Shown here one piece after another: positions 52,795 through 61,393 of a stretch of DNA of 64,000 nucleotides. Below the pieces are notes generated by a model. It worked only from the letters and a program-made list of their open reading frames with translations, was not told where the DNA came from and did not search any database. Each line of letters starts with the position of its first letter. Position 1 is the first letter of the stretch. A program made the translations under genes and the position numbers. The stretch is taken from NCBI GenBank assembly GCA_030715195.1, contig JAUYVI010000010.1, forward strand, positions 1-64,000, read 5' to 3'. This DNA comes from Dongia sedimenti (GTDB taxonomy: Bacteria > Pseudomonadota > Alphaproteobacteria > Dongiales > Dongiaceae).

Positions 52795-53142
52795 ATGCTT
52801 GAGGATTGGCAGAAGCTCGCGGCCAGCGAGATCGAGATTCCGCTCCAGGACGTGCCCGCGGCGCAGCGCGTCTCAGGCGCGCCCCGAACCGGCTCGGTGC
52901 AGATCGAGAAGTTCGGCGGGGCCGTGGTCGGCGTCTGGGAAATGACGCCCGGCGTGATGCGCGACGTCGAGGTGGACGAAATCCTGACCGTGCTCGCCGG
53001 CACCGCCACGGTGGAATTTCAGGACGGCGGCAGGATCACGCTCGAACCCGGCGCGATCGCGCGCCTGCATGCCGGCCAGAACACGGTCTGGACCGTGACC
53101 GAGACCCTGCGGAAGGTCTACATCCTGCTGCCGCCGCGCTGA
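52795..53142 (+). CDS. Cupin domain protein (115 aa)
   Basis: Small beta-barrel protein of the Cupin_3 type, related to ureidoglycine-aminohydrolase-like cupins. Features are WEMTPGVMRDVEVDEILTVL and a final TLEPGAIARLHAGQNTVWTV. It lacks the full two-histidine metal motif of typical metal cupins, so it may be a binding or regulatory protein. It is co-transcribed with the amine dehydrogenase-like gene (11 bp gap), suggesting a shared amine function. Confidence 0.82.
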   Translation: MLEDWQKLAASEIEIPLQDVPAAQRVSGAPRTGSVQIEKFGGAVVGVWEMTPGVMRDVEVDEILTVLAGTATVEFQDGGRITLEPGAIARLHAGQNTVWTVTETLRKVYILLPPR

Positions 53143-53145
53143 ATC

Positions 53146-53622
53146 TCAGAGCGCCGGGACCTGCAGGATGTCGAGGATGACATTGGTCGCGGCGCGGATC
53201 AGCATCACCCGATCGTCGGCGATGACATAGCGATAGTCCGGCGCCAGCGGCGGCAGCTGCACGATGAGATCCGGCGGCAGATCGCGGTATTCCAGACCGG
53301 GCGGGAGATGGCCGTTGCGGACCAGCTGCTTGGCCAGGCCCGGCGGCAGGCTGCCCTTCTTGGCGATGCCCGGCGGCAGGTTCTTGTGCTTGTTCTTCCG
53401 CTTGTTGTTGCCGCTGGCTTGGTCCGGATTGGCGGCCACCCAGGCATCGGCGTTGCGCGCGAAGTAGTCGCGGAGAATGCGCCGGGCGGCCGCGTCGATG
53501 ATGATATCGCCGACACTGGGTCCCCCGGTTTGCGCCGCACCCGGCTCGGATTGCGCCGCACATTGCGCAATGCCGCTCAACCCGATCAAGAGACCGACGG
53601 AGATCTGCAACAGCAATCGCAT
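53146..53622 (-). CDS. CigR-like exported protein (158 aa)
   Basis: Secreted or periplasmic protein with a signal peptide (MRLLLQISVGLLIGLSGIAQC, cleavage near AAA/AQS). The mature part resembles the anti-virulence regulator CigR family: a Gln/Asn/Lys-rich stretch, then LPPGIAKKGSLPPGLAKQL and LPPGLEYRDLPPDLI, and a C-terminal hydrophobic MLIRAATNVILDILQV. Function in non-pathogens is unknown. It converges with the cupin gene 3 bp apart and is the last native gene before the tRNA remnant. Confidence 0.75.
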   Translation of the reverse strand: MRLLLQISVGLLIGLSGIAQCAAQSEPGAAQTGGPSVGDIIIDAAARRILRDYFARNADAWVAANPDQASGNNKRKNKHKNLPPGIAKKGSLPPGLAKQLVRNGHLPPGLEYRDLPPDLIVQLPPLAPDYRYVIADDRVMLIRAATNVILDILQVPAL

Positions 53623-54207
53623 GTCGTTCCCACCACTGCACCGGAAATCGATGCTTCCCGAATGAGAACGACCCGGGCGCGGAATAAGTCCGCCGCTCCG
53701 GCCGGTTTGTTATTGAATTTTATGAGAAATCTGGCGCACCCGATACGATTCGAACGTACGACCTTTGCCTTCGGAGGGGGCCACAACCCCTTGATAAGAT
53801 TGGCAAATTCAGGAAATTCAATTCCTTAGCGTCGCCGTCTGTCGCTCGATGTCGCCGCTAGTCGCCCTCAAGTGTGCCAAAATTGTGCCAGCCAAACGAC
53901 CTGAGTCCGCCCGGCTGACAGCGCTTTCGTAGCACCGCGTAGCAGCCTTCGCCAGTGCCCATTCCGACCGCTTCGAGGCGATGGCCGAGCCAAATTTTAT
54001 GCCGGCTGCACGCTCGAAGTTGACAGGCCCAGAAATCCAGGTGACCGTTTTTATGGGCGTTGTCCCAGCGAGCGGGCTTTAATTCATCCGGACGACGGTA
54101 TGGAACCGTCCGGGCGCGATGGCGCCCGCTGCACCGTAGCCTCGCTACCGCAACCGCAGCCCTGAAGTCCTTGCAGCACGGGACATGTGCTGGCGGGCTC
54201 GTATCGA
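53623..54207. other. Island boundary region with tRNA remnant
   Basis: This 585-bp stretch contains the tRNA-Arg remnant (53732-53777) and no other gene I can support. A minus-strand frame at 53858-54232 encodes about 124 residues with no recognisable domain. Composition drops in GC around 53700-53830 compared with the DNA to the left, in line with foreign sequence. No intact integrase is visible. Confidence 0.5.
53732..53777 (-). tRNA. 3' remnant of tRNA-Arg(CCG), likely attachment site
   Basis: On the minus strand the sequence from CTCCGAA (anticodon loop, CCG) through the variable loop, T arm GTACGTTCGAATCGTAT and a 3' acceptor strand ending GCGCCA is intact. The 5' half (acceptor strand, D arm and most of the anticodon stem) is missing: the expected GCACCCG is not found upstream and the 5' anticodon stem does not pair. 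This is the displaced 3' end produced by an element that integrated in a tRNA gene, with native DNA to the left and foreign DNA to the right. Confidence 0.75.
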
Positions 54208-54495
54208 ATGTCAGCATCCATGGTGGTGCCACAGCTCCTGCTCAACTACGAGCAAGCCGCCGCCGCGCTCGCGCTGTCGCGCGCCGCGCTTAGGGATCTT
54301 GTCTATAAGGGCCGAGGCCCGGTCGTGACCAGGATTGGGCGCCGGACGTTGTTCGCGGTCTCTGACCTGGAAGAATTCATTGGGCAGCATCGAGAGGTGC
54401 CGAGGTTCGCACCTGCCAACGAGGATAACCGTCCGCGACGGTCAAAGCGTGGCCGCCCTTCTATCGCCGAGTTGATGGCGAGGCGCGCCGCTTAG
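54208..54495 (+). CDS. Small excisionase/MerR-like helix-turn-helix protein (95 aa)
   Basis: DNA-binding protein of the HTH_17/excisionase type. LLNYEQAAAALALSRAALRD forms the helix-turn-helix and VVTRIGRRTLFAVSDLEEFI the wing with the typical Arg. The tail RRSKRGRPSIAELMARRAA is basic. It sits near the tRNA remnant, where excisionase genes of integrative elements occur. ATG 54208 chosen; ATG 54220 and an upstream GTG are alternatives, as no strong ribosome site is seen. Confidence 0.7.
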   Translation: MSASMVVPQLLLNYEQAAAALALSRAALRDLVYKGRGPVVTRIGRRTLFAVSDLEEFIGQHREVPRFAPANEDNRPRRSKRGRPSIAELMARRAA

Positions 54496-54510
54496 CCGCC
54501 GAAGAGAGCC

Positions 54511-55578
54511 CTAGCCGGCTCCAGCTGCTTTCACTCCCAGTTGGTCTAGGCGTTCCTCAGCCGCGTTCTCTTCAACACGGAAAGCGGCCGCCACATCCTT
54601 GATTGTGCCACCTTCATACAGGAGTTCCAAAACAGCTATTTCAGGCATGGAAACAGCCTCGTGCGCTCGCTTTAAGTCAACAATCGTCCAGCCTGCACCT
54701 ACACCAACATTTACGGGCTTTGAATAGATCGTGTGGCCGCTCGACATTCTGCCACCGGGGCCAGCGGCTATCGTTGGATCAGGAATAGTCGATGGCTTAC
54801 CCCAGCTTTCAAAAATGTTTAAGTCGCGAGGACAGCCCCACTCACTCATATCGATGGGCACAATGTTCTTGTGCTGAACCGTATAAACGACTGGATAGAG
54901 ATCGAAGTCAAAATGACCCTTAACCCGAGTGAGGAAATTAGTGCTAAGCGCCTTCACCATTTCCGCATGAGATAGCGTCTTCGTCACAACCGGTAGGGCG
55001 ACATTATTCACGATAGTATTCATGTTCTTCCTAATACCGACTTCGCTTGCCTCTCTATGCCCCTCGATTGCAGCGCGACCTTGATTTGTGAGGGAGTTGA
55101 CGCGCCTCCGCCATTCGGCACGCGTCGCAACCAGTCCAGCGTCACGCAGAACGGGCATCGCTCGGGCAACCGTCTCTTCAGTGCGGTCGATTTTTTTGGC
55201 AAGCGCTTTATTGTCCAGTGGCTCCGACGCGCCCGCTAGAGCCTCGAGAATCCGGCGATGCTTCACGACCAGTTCAGCCGCCTCTATGCCGCGGCGCTGC
55301 TGTGAGCCAACTGTAAAAAGTGTTGTCAGAGCTCGAAGCTGGCCCGCAACCATATCATCTCGTTCCTTACGATCGGGCCGCACGCGGATGCGACTATACA
55401 ATCGCTCCATCCGAGGAACGCTCTCTCTGATCTCCTCGTCAGCTCCCTCCGCGATCGCATCTGCAACAATTGAAGCGACGTTCTGCACCTCGGCATCAAT
55501 GCGCTCGAGATCCTCGGTGTCGACGGCGTCTCCAAGAAAGTCGATCGCCCTCGTGAAATCTTCCTGGGTAATGGACAT
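54511..55578 (-). CDS. Winged-helix protein of unknown function (355 aa)
   Basis: No confident family. A central winged-helix fold is suggested (about residues 100-175, with LAKKIDRTEETVARAMPVLRD acting as recognition helix region and a TRAEWRRRVNSLTNQGR wing). The N-terminal 95 residues are acidic and helical. The C-terminal half (about 185-350) has a DFDLYPVVYTVQHKNIVPID strand region of unknown fold. GGAG lies 3 nt before the ATG. Lower GC than neighbours supports horizontal origin. It shares strand and island with the nitrilase-fold gene upstream. It could be a regulator or effector. Confidence 0.6.
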   Translation of the reverse strand: MSITQEDFTRAIDFLGDAVDTEDLERIDAEVQNVASIVADAIAEGADEEIRESVPRMERLYSRIRVRPDRKERDDMVAGQLRALTTLFTVGSQQRRGIEAAELVVKHRRILEALAGASEPLDNKALAKKIDRTEETVARAMPVLRDAGLVATRAEWRRRVNSLTNQGRAAIEGHREASEVGIRKNMNTIVNNVALPVVTKTLSHAEMVKALSTNFLTRVKGHFDFDLYPVVYTVQHKNIVPIDMSEWGCPRDLNIFESWGKPSTIPDPTIAAGPGGRMSSGHTIYSKPVNVGVGAGWTIVDLKRAHEAVSMPEIAVLELLYEGGTIKDVAAAFRVEENAAEERLDQLGVKAAGAG

Positions 55579-55632
55579 AGCTCCGCCTCGATTAGCCTTC
55601 TTCTACGATTAAGTAGGCAAATCTGCACTTAA

Positions 55633-55651
55633 GTCAACTGACGTCAACTGA
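55633..55651. promoter_or_regulatory. Direct repeats upstream of the winged-helix gene
   Basis: GTCAACTGA occurs twice (55633-55641 and 55643-55651), spaced 10 bp, one helical turn, about 55 bp upstream of the winged-helix gene's ATG. On the minus strand these give TTGAC motifs that could serve as -35 elements. A repressor or activator binding twice on one face is plausible. Confidence 0.4.
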
Positions 55652-55696
55652 TCTCGTTCAAAAGCAAACAACTGCAAGAAAGCTATGGTTAATGAC

Positions 55697-57136
55697 CTAA
55701 TGCTTTGAAATTGAGCTTAAATTCCAAGTTTCAGGATGCCAGCTTACGACTTCTGCAACCGGACTCGTGAGGGGGAGAGGGACATGAACGAAGCGCTCCC
55801 TAAGATCAGCGCTCTCCACATCGGCTAGGAAAGCAATTCCGCACTGACCTGAAACGCGGTGAGTGGCTCCGCTCGCGTTGTTGACCTTATTCTGTCGCAG
55901 AGTAAGCGGAACACTGTTCGCGACGATCACGCGGCACCTGCCAGAGAAGCTTGCCTTTGTGCCGAACCTATGCGGCCAGCGCTGTTCTTCGATCGTCGCG
56001 TCGAGGATCGGCGTGAACTGCAGATCAAGCAGCATATTCTCTCGCAGCCACACGCCCGGCTGAAAGCGGCTGAGATCTTCACAGATCAAAGTGGCGATTC
56101 GACCGAAGAAGCCGTGCTCCAGCACCGTCACGGTATCGCCGGCCGTAGTGTATTCGTTGAGCGTCGCCCCCTTACACGGGAGCGCATAGCGATCGCATTG
56201 ATCCTTCTTCAAGTTCCAATGAGTCAATTTTCGATGCTTAAGTATCTCTCTCCCGAGATGATCTAGAACGATGCTTTCGTTGTAAGGCGGCTTGCCGGAG
56301 GCGTCGGGCATGCGCGCCGATCCGGCGAAGACCAGTGAGAGTTGGGAGGTCGGGCCGTGCGCGGCGACCGCGTCTTTAAGCACCGTGATGGCGTCCTCGT
56401 GGATTGCCATTTCGGGAAATGCGATGACGCGGCAATTCTGCTCGCATAGATATTTGACCACATCCTTGATGCGGTCGTGGAGCGGCTGGACCTGGACGTC
56501 GTAGTGTTCCTGTCCCGCGACATCCAAGGTCTTGAAATCAAAGTCCGTGTCTGCTTCGGCGATCGGCGCGATGCCCAGGCTCCAGGGGCGGGTAAGATCG
56601 AAGGGTCGTACGTCCGCGGCCGCTGACATTCTAAAGTCGATCTTGATTTTGATTGGCTTGGTCTCGTCGTCAGGATGCGTCGAGGTGATCTCCCCCGGCA
56701 GTACAAAAAGGGTCTCAAAGAAAGCTGCGGCACCGACGTAATTCTTAGGCATCGACAGCGGATCCTGCCAGCGTCCACCGAGCGGCCTACGCAAGATCAG
56801 CCGATCGCTGGATGCCGCTGAGTCGAAGCGGTGGCGCAGGAGGTACTGGCGTCTTGCTTCCCGCAGTTCGGAATTCAGGCCGGTAGTGGGGCCGGTCATA
56901 GGCAAGAACCAAGCGTCGATCGCTTGGGCTGCGATCACAGCCCGCTGTTGATCCGTCCCCGACCATTTCTCCAGTTCGGCCGCCGCGGTGGGTCTGCTGA
57001 TCAGTCCCACCGCTTCCGCTTCCAGCCTTCCATGTACGAGCGCCGAAGGCGGCGGGATTGCGCCGCCGGCCTCGGTTGCCTGCTCAATGGAATTCCAGAG
57101 CCGTATGAAGAGATCGGCCAGTTCTGTCGAAAGCAT
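55697..57136 (-). CDS. Nitrilase/CN-hydrolase-fold protein (479 aa)
   Basis: Nitrilase-superfamily carbon-nitrogen hydrolase domain in the C-terminal half (about residues 190-450). The catalytic triad is complete: Glu242 in IAFPEMAIHED, Lys303 in KHRKLTHWN and Cys352 in IATLICEDLSRF. The N-terminal 185 residues form an unassigned domain. Substrate is unknown; family reactions include amide or nitrile hydrolysis and amidase coupling to NAD or protein substrates. ATG 57136 chosen (GGGGA 9 nt upstream); a TTG at 57193 would add 19 residues. It lies in the island beside an unknown winged-helix protein. Confidence 0.75.
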   Translation of the reverse strand: MLSTELADLFIRLWNSIEQATEAGGAIPPPSALVHGRLEAEAVGLISRPTAAAELEKWSGTDQQRAVIAAQAIDAWFLPMTGPTTGLNSELREARRQYLLRHRFDSAASSDRLILRRPLGGRWQDPLSMPKNYVGAAAFFETLFVLPGEITSTHPDDETKPIKIKIDFRMSAAADVRPFDLTRPWSLGIAPIAEADTDFDFKTLDVAGQEHYDVQVQPLHDRIKDVVKYLCEQNCRVIAFPEMAIHEDAITVLKDAVAAHGPTSQLSLVFAGSARMPDASGKPPYNESIVLDHLGREILKHRKLTHWNLKKDQCDRYALPCKGATLNEYTTAGDTVTVLEHGFFGRIATLICEDLSRFQPGVWLRENMLLDLQFTPILDATIEEQRWPHRFGTKASFSGRCRVIVANSVPLTLRQNKVNNASGATHRVSGQCGIAFLADVESADLRERFVHVPLPLTSPVAEVVSWHPETWNLSSISKH

Positions 57137-57268
57137 ATAGCGCAATCCCCGATCGCAGATACGGCGCTGCAATACCCTGGATTGAACTACCAATGCCCGG
57201 CTCTGGGTGCAAGTTATTCGCGTTGCCAGCGATGTTGCTATGCGGCATGCGTAGGCGGTGACCTCGGC

Positions 57269-57280
57269 TTCTAATTAGAA
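57269..57280. repeat. 12-bp A/T-rich perfect palindrome
   Basis: TTCTAATTAGAA is a perfect palindrome in the 240-bp gap between the nitrilase-fold gene (to the left) and the Pnkp 3' end. It may be an operator for the nitrilase-fold gene. No second copy was noticed nearby. Confidence 0.35.
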
Positions 57281-57376
57281 CGCCATTGACTGAAGCGATG
57301 CAGTGCCGAATCCTGCCGCCGGCGGCGTGGTGAGCTAAGCCCCCAAGAGCAGCCGCCCGGAGGAAGCGACACAAAA

Positions 57377-59938
57377 TCAAAGCCGCGGGTCGATCGGCTG
57401 GCTTTCCAGCGCCAGCACGCCGAACGCACACTCATGCACCCGGCGCAGCGGCTCGCGGCGGACGAAGCGTTCCAAACCTTCGATGCCGAGGGCGAACTCC
57501 TTCAGGGCCAAGGCGCGCTTGCCGCCGAGGCTGCGTTCGCGCAGGCGCTCAAGGTGCTCGGGCATCGTGTAGTCGGGGCCGTAGATGATGCGCAGGTATT
57601 CGCGGCCGCGGCACTTCAGCGCCGGCTGCACCAAGCCCTTGCCGCCGCGCGTCACGAAGTCGAGGGGCTTCAGCACCAAGCCTTCGCCGCCGCGAGCGGT
57701 GAGCTCCGTCCACCAGTCGCAGAGCGCCGTGCGCGCTTCCGCGTCGGCCAGCGCGACGATGCGGTGCGGCGTCGCGACAAGCAGCGCCGGATCGGCGGCG
57801 GCGAACGCAGCCGCCGTTGCCATGTGCCAGTCGTGGCCACGGTCGATATGCACCTTGCCCTCGCTCGCCAGCACATGGAACGGCGCCAGCTTCAGGTCGT
57901 CGATGCCGGCAACCGGCCAGATGTAATGCTCGACTGCCGCAGCGTAGGCCCCAGCGTTTGCAGCGCGGGTTTCCATGCGGGCGAGCAGCGGCGCCACGTC
58001 GACGCCGCGCGCCGCAGTCTGCCGCAGGACGGCCACGGTGGCGACCGTGGCCGCGCCGGAAGCCACGGCGACCGGGCGGTATTGCTCCGCGATCAGGCCC
58101 TGTGCCTTGGCTGACCAAGGCATCAGTTCCGCGTCGAGGCAGAGCCAATCGCTTCCGAGGTGCTCCCACAATCCGGCAGCGGAGGCCGCCGCGGCGACGC
58201 GCGCCAGCACCGCCTGCTCCAGCGCGTCGTCCTTGAAGAACGGACGGCCGGTGCGGGTATAGATGCGGCCCATGCGATCGTCCGGCACGCCGAAGCGGCG
58301 CAGCGCTGCGTCATGGTCGCGCGCGACGACCAGAACGGCGCGGCTGCCCATGTGCTTCTCTTCGGCGATCACGCGTTCGACGCCGGCGCGCTCGAAATGC
58401 GCCAGCGCCTCATCCGGATGCTCCAGCAGCCGTTCCCGCGCCGAGGTCTCCGAGGGCGACATGGTCGGCGGCAGGTAGATCAGCCAGCGCGGGTCGACGG
58501 CGAAGCGGCTCATCACCTCAAGCGCCGCGGTGGCGTTCTCCGGCTCGATCCGGACATGGCCATAGAGCGCCGTCGTGATCGTGCGCTTGCCGCTGACCTC
58601 GGCGAGATCCAGCAGCGCGTCCGCCTCCTGCTGCGCGCTGCGCCCGGCCGCTTGCGCGGCCAGCGGGCGGACCGGCTCGCTGTAGACCCGCGCCGCCGGC
58701 ACGTCGACCAGCTCCAGCTCCGGATAGCGGAGCGCCGTCAGCTTGCCGCCGAAGACACAGCTGGTATCGACGCAGATGGTGCGGTTGACCCATTCCGCCG
58801 CCGGCGTCGGCACGTGGCCATAGACCACGGTCGCCTTGCCGCGATACTCCGAGGCCCAGTTGAAGCGCACCGGCAGGCCGAACTCATCCGTTTCACCCGT
58901 CGTCTCGCCATAGAGCGCGAAGGAGCGCACCGCGCCGGAGCCGCGGCCGTGCATCTCTTCCTTAAGGCCGGCATGCGCGACCACCAGCTTGCCGCCGTCC
59001 AGCCAATAGTGGCTGCGGAGATCGTCCATGAAGCGGCGTGACTCCTCGATGAACGCGGCGCGGCCGCCTTCATTCAAAGCCTCGAGCTGCGCCATGGTCT
59101 CGGCCAGGCCATGGGTGACCTGCACATTCTTGCCGTTGAGCTTGCGCACCAGGCGCGCCTCGTGGTTGCCCTGGACGCAAAGGGCCTGGCCGGCGGTCAC
59201 CATGTCCATCGCGAGGCGCAGCACCTCTGGCGACTTCGGCCCGCGATCGACCAGATCGCCGAGGAAGATGACGCGGCGGCCGGACTCGTGGACCGGAACC
59301 ACGCGCCCGTCGACCTCGCGCGGGCGATAGCCGAGCTTCTCCAAGAGCGCCGTGAGTTCGTCATGGCAGCCATGGATGTCGCCGATGATGTCGAACGGCC
59401 CCGGGTCCTGGCGACGGTCCGTATAGAGCGGGTCGCGCGTCAGCGTCGCCGCCTCGGCCTCCTCAGGCGTGTTCAGCGTGAAAACATGGCGGAAGCCCTC
59501 GCGCTGCAACCCGCGGATCGAGCGGCGCAGCAGGCGGACTTGGTTGCGCACCACATGGGCGCCGAAATCGCGGTCCGAGCGGCCCTTGTTGCGCGCGATG
59601 CACAGCGCCTCGGGCATGTCGAGCACGATCGCCACCGGCAGCGCATGGTAGCGGCGCGCGAGATCGACCAGCAGGCGGCGGTCCTCCGGCCGCACGTTGG
59701 TGGCATCGACCACCGTCAGCCGGCGAGCGGCAAGGCGCTTGCCGGCGATGAAGTGCAGCACGGCGAAGGCGTCGGGCGTCGCGTTCTGGTCGGTCTCGTC
59801 GTCGGCGACCCAGCCACGCAGCCGGTCCGACGACAGGATCTCCGTCGGCAGGAAGTGGCGCGCGGCGAAGCTCGACTTGCCGGAGCCAGAGACGCCGATC
59901 AGCGCGACCAGGGCGAAATCGGGGATCCTCAGTTGCAT
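57377..59938 (-). CDS. Polynucleotide kinase-phosphatase/ligase Pnkp (853 aa)
   Basis: Bacterial RNA-repair enzyme with three modules in order. The 5'-kinase has a P-loop GVSGSGKS (residues 15-22). The binuclear metallophosphatase has GDIHGCHDEL, GDLVDRGPKS, GNHEARL and VVAHAGL (about 180-325). The C-terminal RNA ligase has its nucleotidyl lysine Lys528 in EEKHMGSRA. It heals 2',3'-cyclic phosphate and 5'-OH breaks and, with Hen1, seals them. Full length for the family (about 850). It overlaps the end of hen1 by 10 nt, showing coupled expression with it. Confidence 0.96.
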   Translation of the reverse strand: MQLRIPDFALVALIGVSGSGKSSFAARHFLPTEILSSDRLRGWVADDETDQNATPDAFAVLHFIAGKRLAARRLTVVDATNVRPEDRRLLVDLARRYHALPVAIVLDMPEALCIARNKGRSDRDFGAHVVRNQVRLLRRSIRGLQREGFRHVFTLNTPEEAEAATLTRDPLYTDRRQDPGPFDIIGDIHGCHDELTALLEKLGYRPREVDGRVVPVHESGRRVIFLGDLVDRGPKSPEVLRLAMDMVTAGQALCVQGNHEARLVRKLNGKNVQVTHGLAETMAQLEALNEGGRAAFIEESRRFMDDLRSHYWLDGGKLVVAHAGLKEEMHGRGSGAVRSFALYGETTGETDEFGLPVRFNWASEYRGKATVVYGHVPTPAAEWVNRTICVDTSCVFGGKLTALRYPELELVDVPAARVYSEPVRPLAAQAAGRSAQQEADALLDLAEVSGKRTITTALYGHVRIEPENATAALEVMSRFAVDPRWLIYLPPTMSPSETSARERLLEHPDEALAHFERAGVERVIAEEKHMGSRAVLVVARDHDAALRRFGVPDDRMGRIYTRTGRPFFKDDALEQAVLARVAAAASAAGLWEHLGSDWLCLDAELMPWSAKAQGLIAEQYRPVAVASGAATVATVAVLRQTAARGVDVAPLLARMETRAANAGAYAAAVEHYIWPVAGIDDLKLAPFHVLASEGKVHIDRGHDWHMATAAAFAAADPALLVATPHRIVALADAEARTALCDWWTELTARGGEGLVLKPLDFVTRGGKGLVQPALKCRGREYLRIIYGPDYTMPEHLERLRERSLGGKRALALKEFALGIEGLERFVRREPLRRVHECAFGVLALESQPIDPRL

Positions 59939-61350
59939 GTGAAGACTCCCATCTGGGTCGGCGTCCCGAGTTCCGGATCTGCCTCGCCGATTCCCTCAAA
60001 GCGCACGGCATAGCCATGGCGCGCCGCGACCGCCGCCGCCCAGGCTTCGAACTCGGCCCGGCTCCATTCGAAGCGATGATCGTGATGGCGCAGAGCATGC
60101 TCCGCCAGCGTCTCGTAGCGCGCGTTGTATTCCTTGTTGGGCGTGGTCACGACGACGTTCTGCGGCCGGGCATCGCCGAACACGGCGGACGCGAGCTGTT
60201 CCAGCATCGGCAAATCGATATGCTCGATCACCTCCACCAGCGCCGCGGCGTCGAAGCCCTTCAGGCGCGCATCGCGATAGGTCAGCGCGCCAAGCAACAG
60301 CTTCACCCGGTCTCTCACCCGCTCCGACAGGCGCTCTAGCTTCAACCGGGCTCCGGCGGCCTCGAGGTCGCGCAGCGACGCATCGACGCCGACGATGCGG
60401 TCGAACTGGCGGTCCTTCAGCAGCGCCTGGATCAGCCGGCCGGATCCGCAGCCGAGGTCGAGCACGCTGCGCGCCCCGGACTCGCGCAGCACCTCGGCCA
60501 CGCGCTGGATGCGCAGGTCATTCAGCCTCGGCGCCGGTGCTTCCGCAGGCGCATCGGTCCCCGCCTCGCCGGTAGCGTCCGCCAGCGCATCTACTTCCGA
60601 CGGCGCCGCCTCGTCGAGCTCGCTCAGGCGTTCGAGCGCGATCCGGGCGAGACGGCGGCCGTGCTTCAGGTAGCGGCGGGTGATGAGGTCGCGCTCCGGA
60701 TGCTGCGCCAGCCAGCCTTCGCCGCGGCGCAGCAGCTTCTCCACTTCATCTTCCGACACCCAATAATGCTTGTCGTCGTCCAGCACCGGGATGAGCACAT
60801 AAAGATGCCCGAGCAGGTCGGCGAGCGGCAGCGTTCCGGACAGCGTCAGGTCCCAATACGGCACGCGGATCTCCGCGTCGCCGGCAACCGGGACCGCGGT
60901 GACCGTGTAGCCGAGCGGCGCGAACAGGCGCTCGATCAGCGCCGCCCCGCCGTTGCAGGCGATCGGCACCAGCTTTGCCTCCAGCGGCAGGGCGGCGTCC
61001 GCCAGTTCCGGCTTCGCCTCGGATTTGCCGGTCATCGCTGAGCCGAAGACCCGGCCGAGCGCCACGCTCAGGAACGACGACGCGGCATAGGGCCGATCAT
61101 TGACGTATTGGGCGAGCAGTCCGCCCTCCCCGCCCTTCGACCCGCCGTCGCGACGCCGGCCGCGCACCAGCGCCACCGGATCGATGTCCAGGATGAGGGC
61201 CGCCGTGCAGCGCTCCGCGCTTGCCTCCGGATAGACGACATGCGCCGTCCCGAAGCCGACATCGAAGCTCTGCGGCCGATCCGGATGCTTGCGCAGCAGG
61301 AAGCCGAGATCCGTGGCCGGCTGGTGGGTCGTGGTCAGGGTGAGCAGCAT
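59929..61350 (-). CDS. 3'-terminal RNA ribose 2'-O-methyltransferase Hen1 (473 aa)
   Basis: Bacterial Hen1, partner of Pnkp in RNA repair. The N-terminal half (about 1-240) is the ligase-activating domain found in bacterial Hen1, with LTLTTTHQPATDLGFLLRKH and YVNDRPYAASSFLSVALGRV typical of it. The C-terminal half is a SAM methyltransferase with LDLGCGSGRLIQALL, the metal-binding VEVIEHIDLP and TTPNKEYN, and HHDHRFEWSR. It methylates the 2'-OH at the break so that the repaired RNA resists re-cleavage. It ends by overlapping pnkp and lies 43 bp after the 122-aa gene. Confidence 0.95.
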   Translation of the reverse strand: MLLTLTTTHQPATDLGFLLRKHPDRPQSFDVGFGTAHVVYPEASAERCTAALILDIDPVALVRGRRRDGGSKGGEGGLLAQYVNDRPYAASSFLSVALGRVFGSAMTGKSEAKPELADAALPLEAKLVPIACNGGAALIERLFAPLGYTVTAVPVAGDAEIRVPYWDLTLSGTLPLADLLGHLYVLIPVLDDDKHYWVSEDEVEKLLRRGEGWLAQHPERDLITRRYLKHGRRLARIALERLSELDEAAPSEVDALADATGEAGTDAPAEAPAPRLNDLRIQRVAEVLRESGARSVLDLGCGSGRLIQALLKDRQFDRIVGVDASLRDLEAAGARLKLERLSERVRDRVKLLLGALTYRDARLKGFDAAALVEVIEHIDLPMLEQLASAVFGDARPQNVVVTTPNKEYNARYETLAEHALRHHDHRFEWSRAEFEAWAAAVAARHGYAVRFEGIGEADPELGTPTQMGVFTCN

Positions 61351-61393
61351 GTTTCTTCGGTCGATGTTGTTGGAACGCGGAGCGGCGACCGCC

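Noticed and set aside
53858-54232. 124-codon minus-strand frame near the tRNA remnant, possible integrase remnant
   Set aside because: Rich in Cys, His, Arg and Trp with no recombinase signature; I cannot support a gene or a pseudogene.
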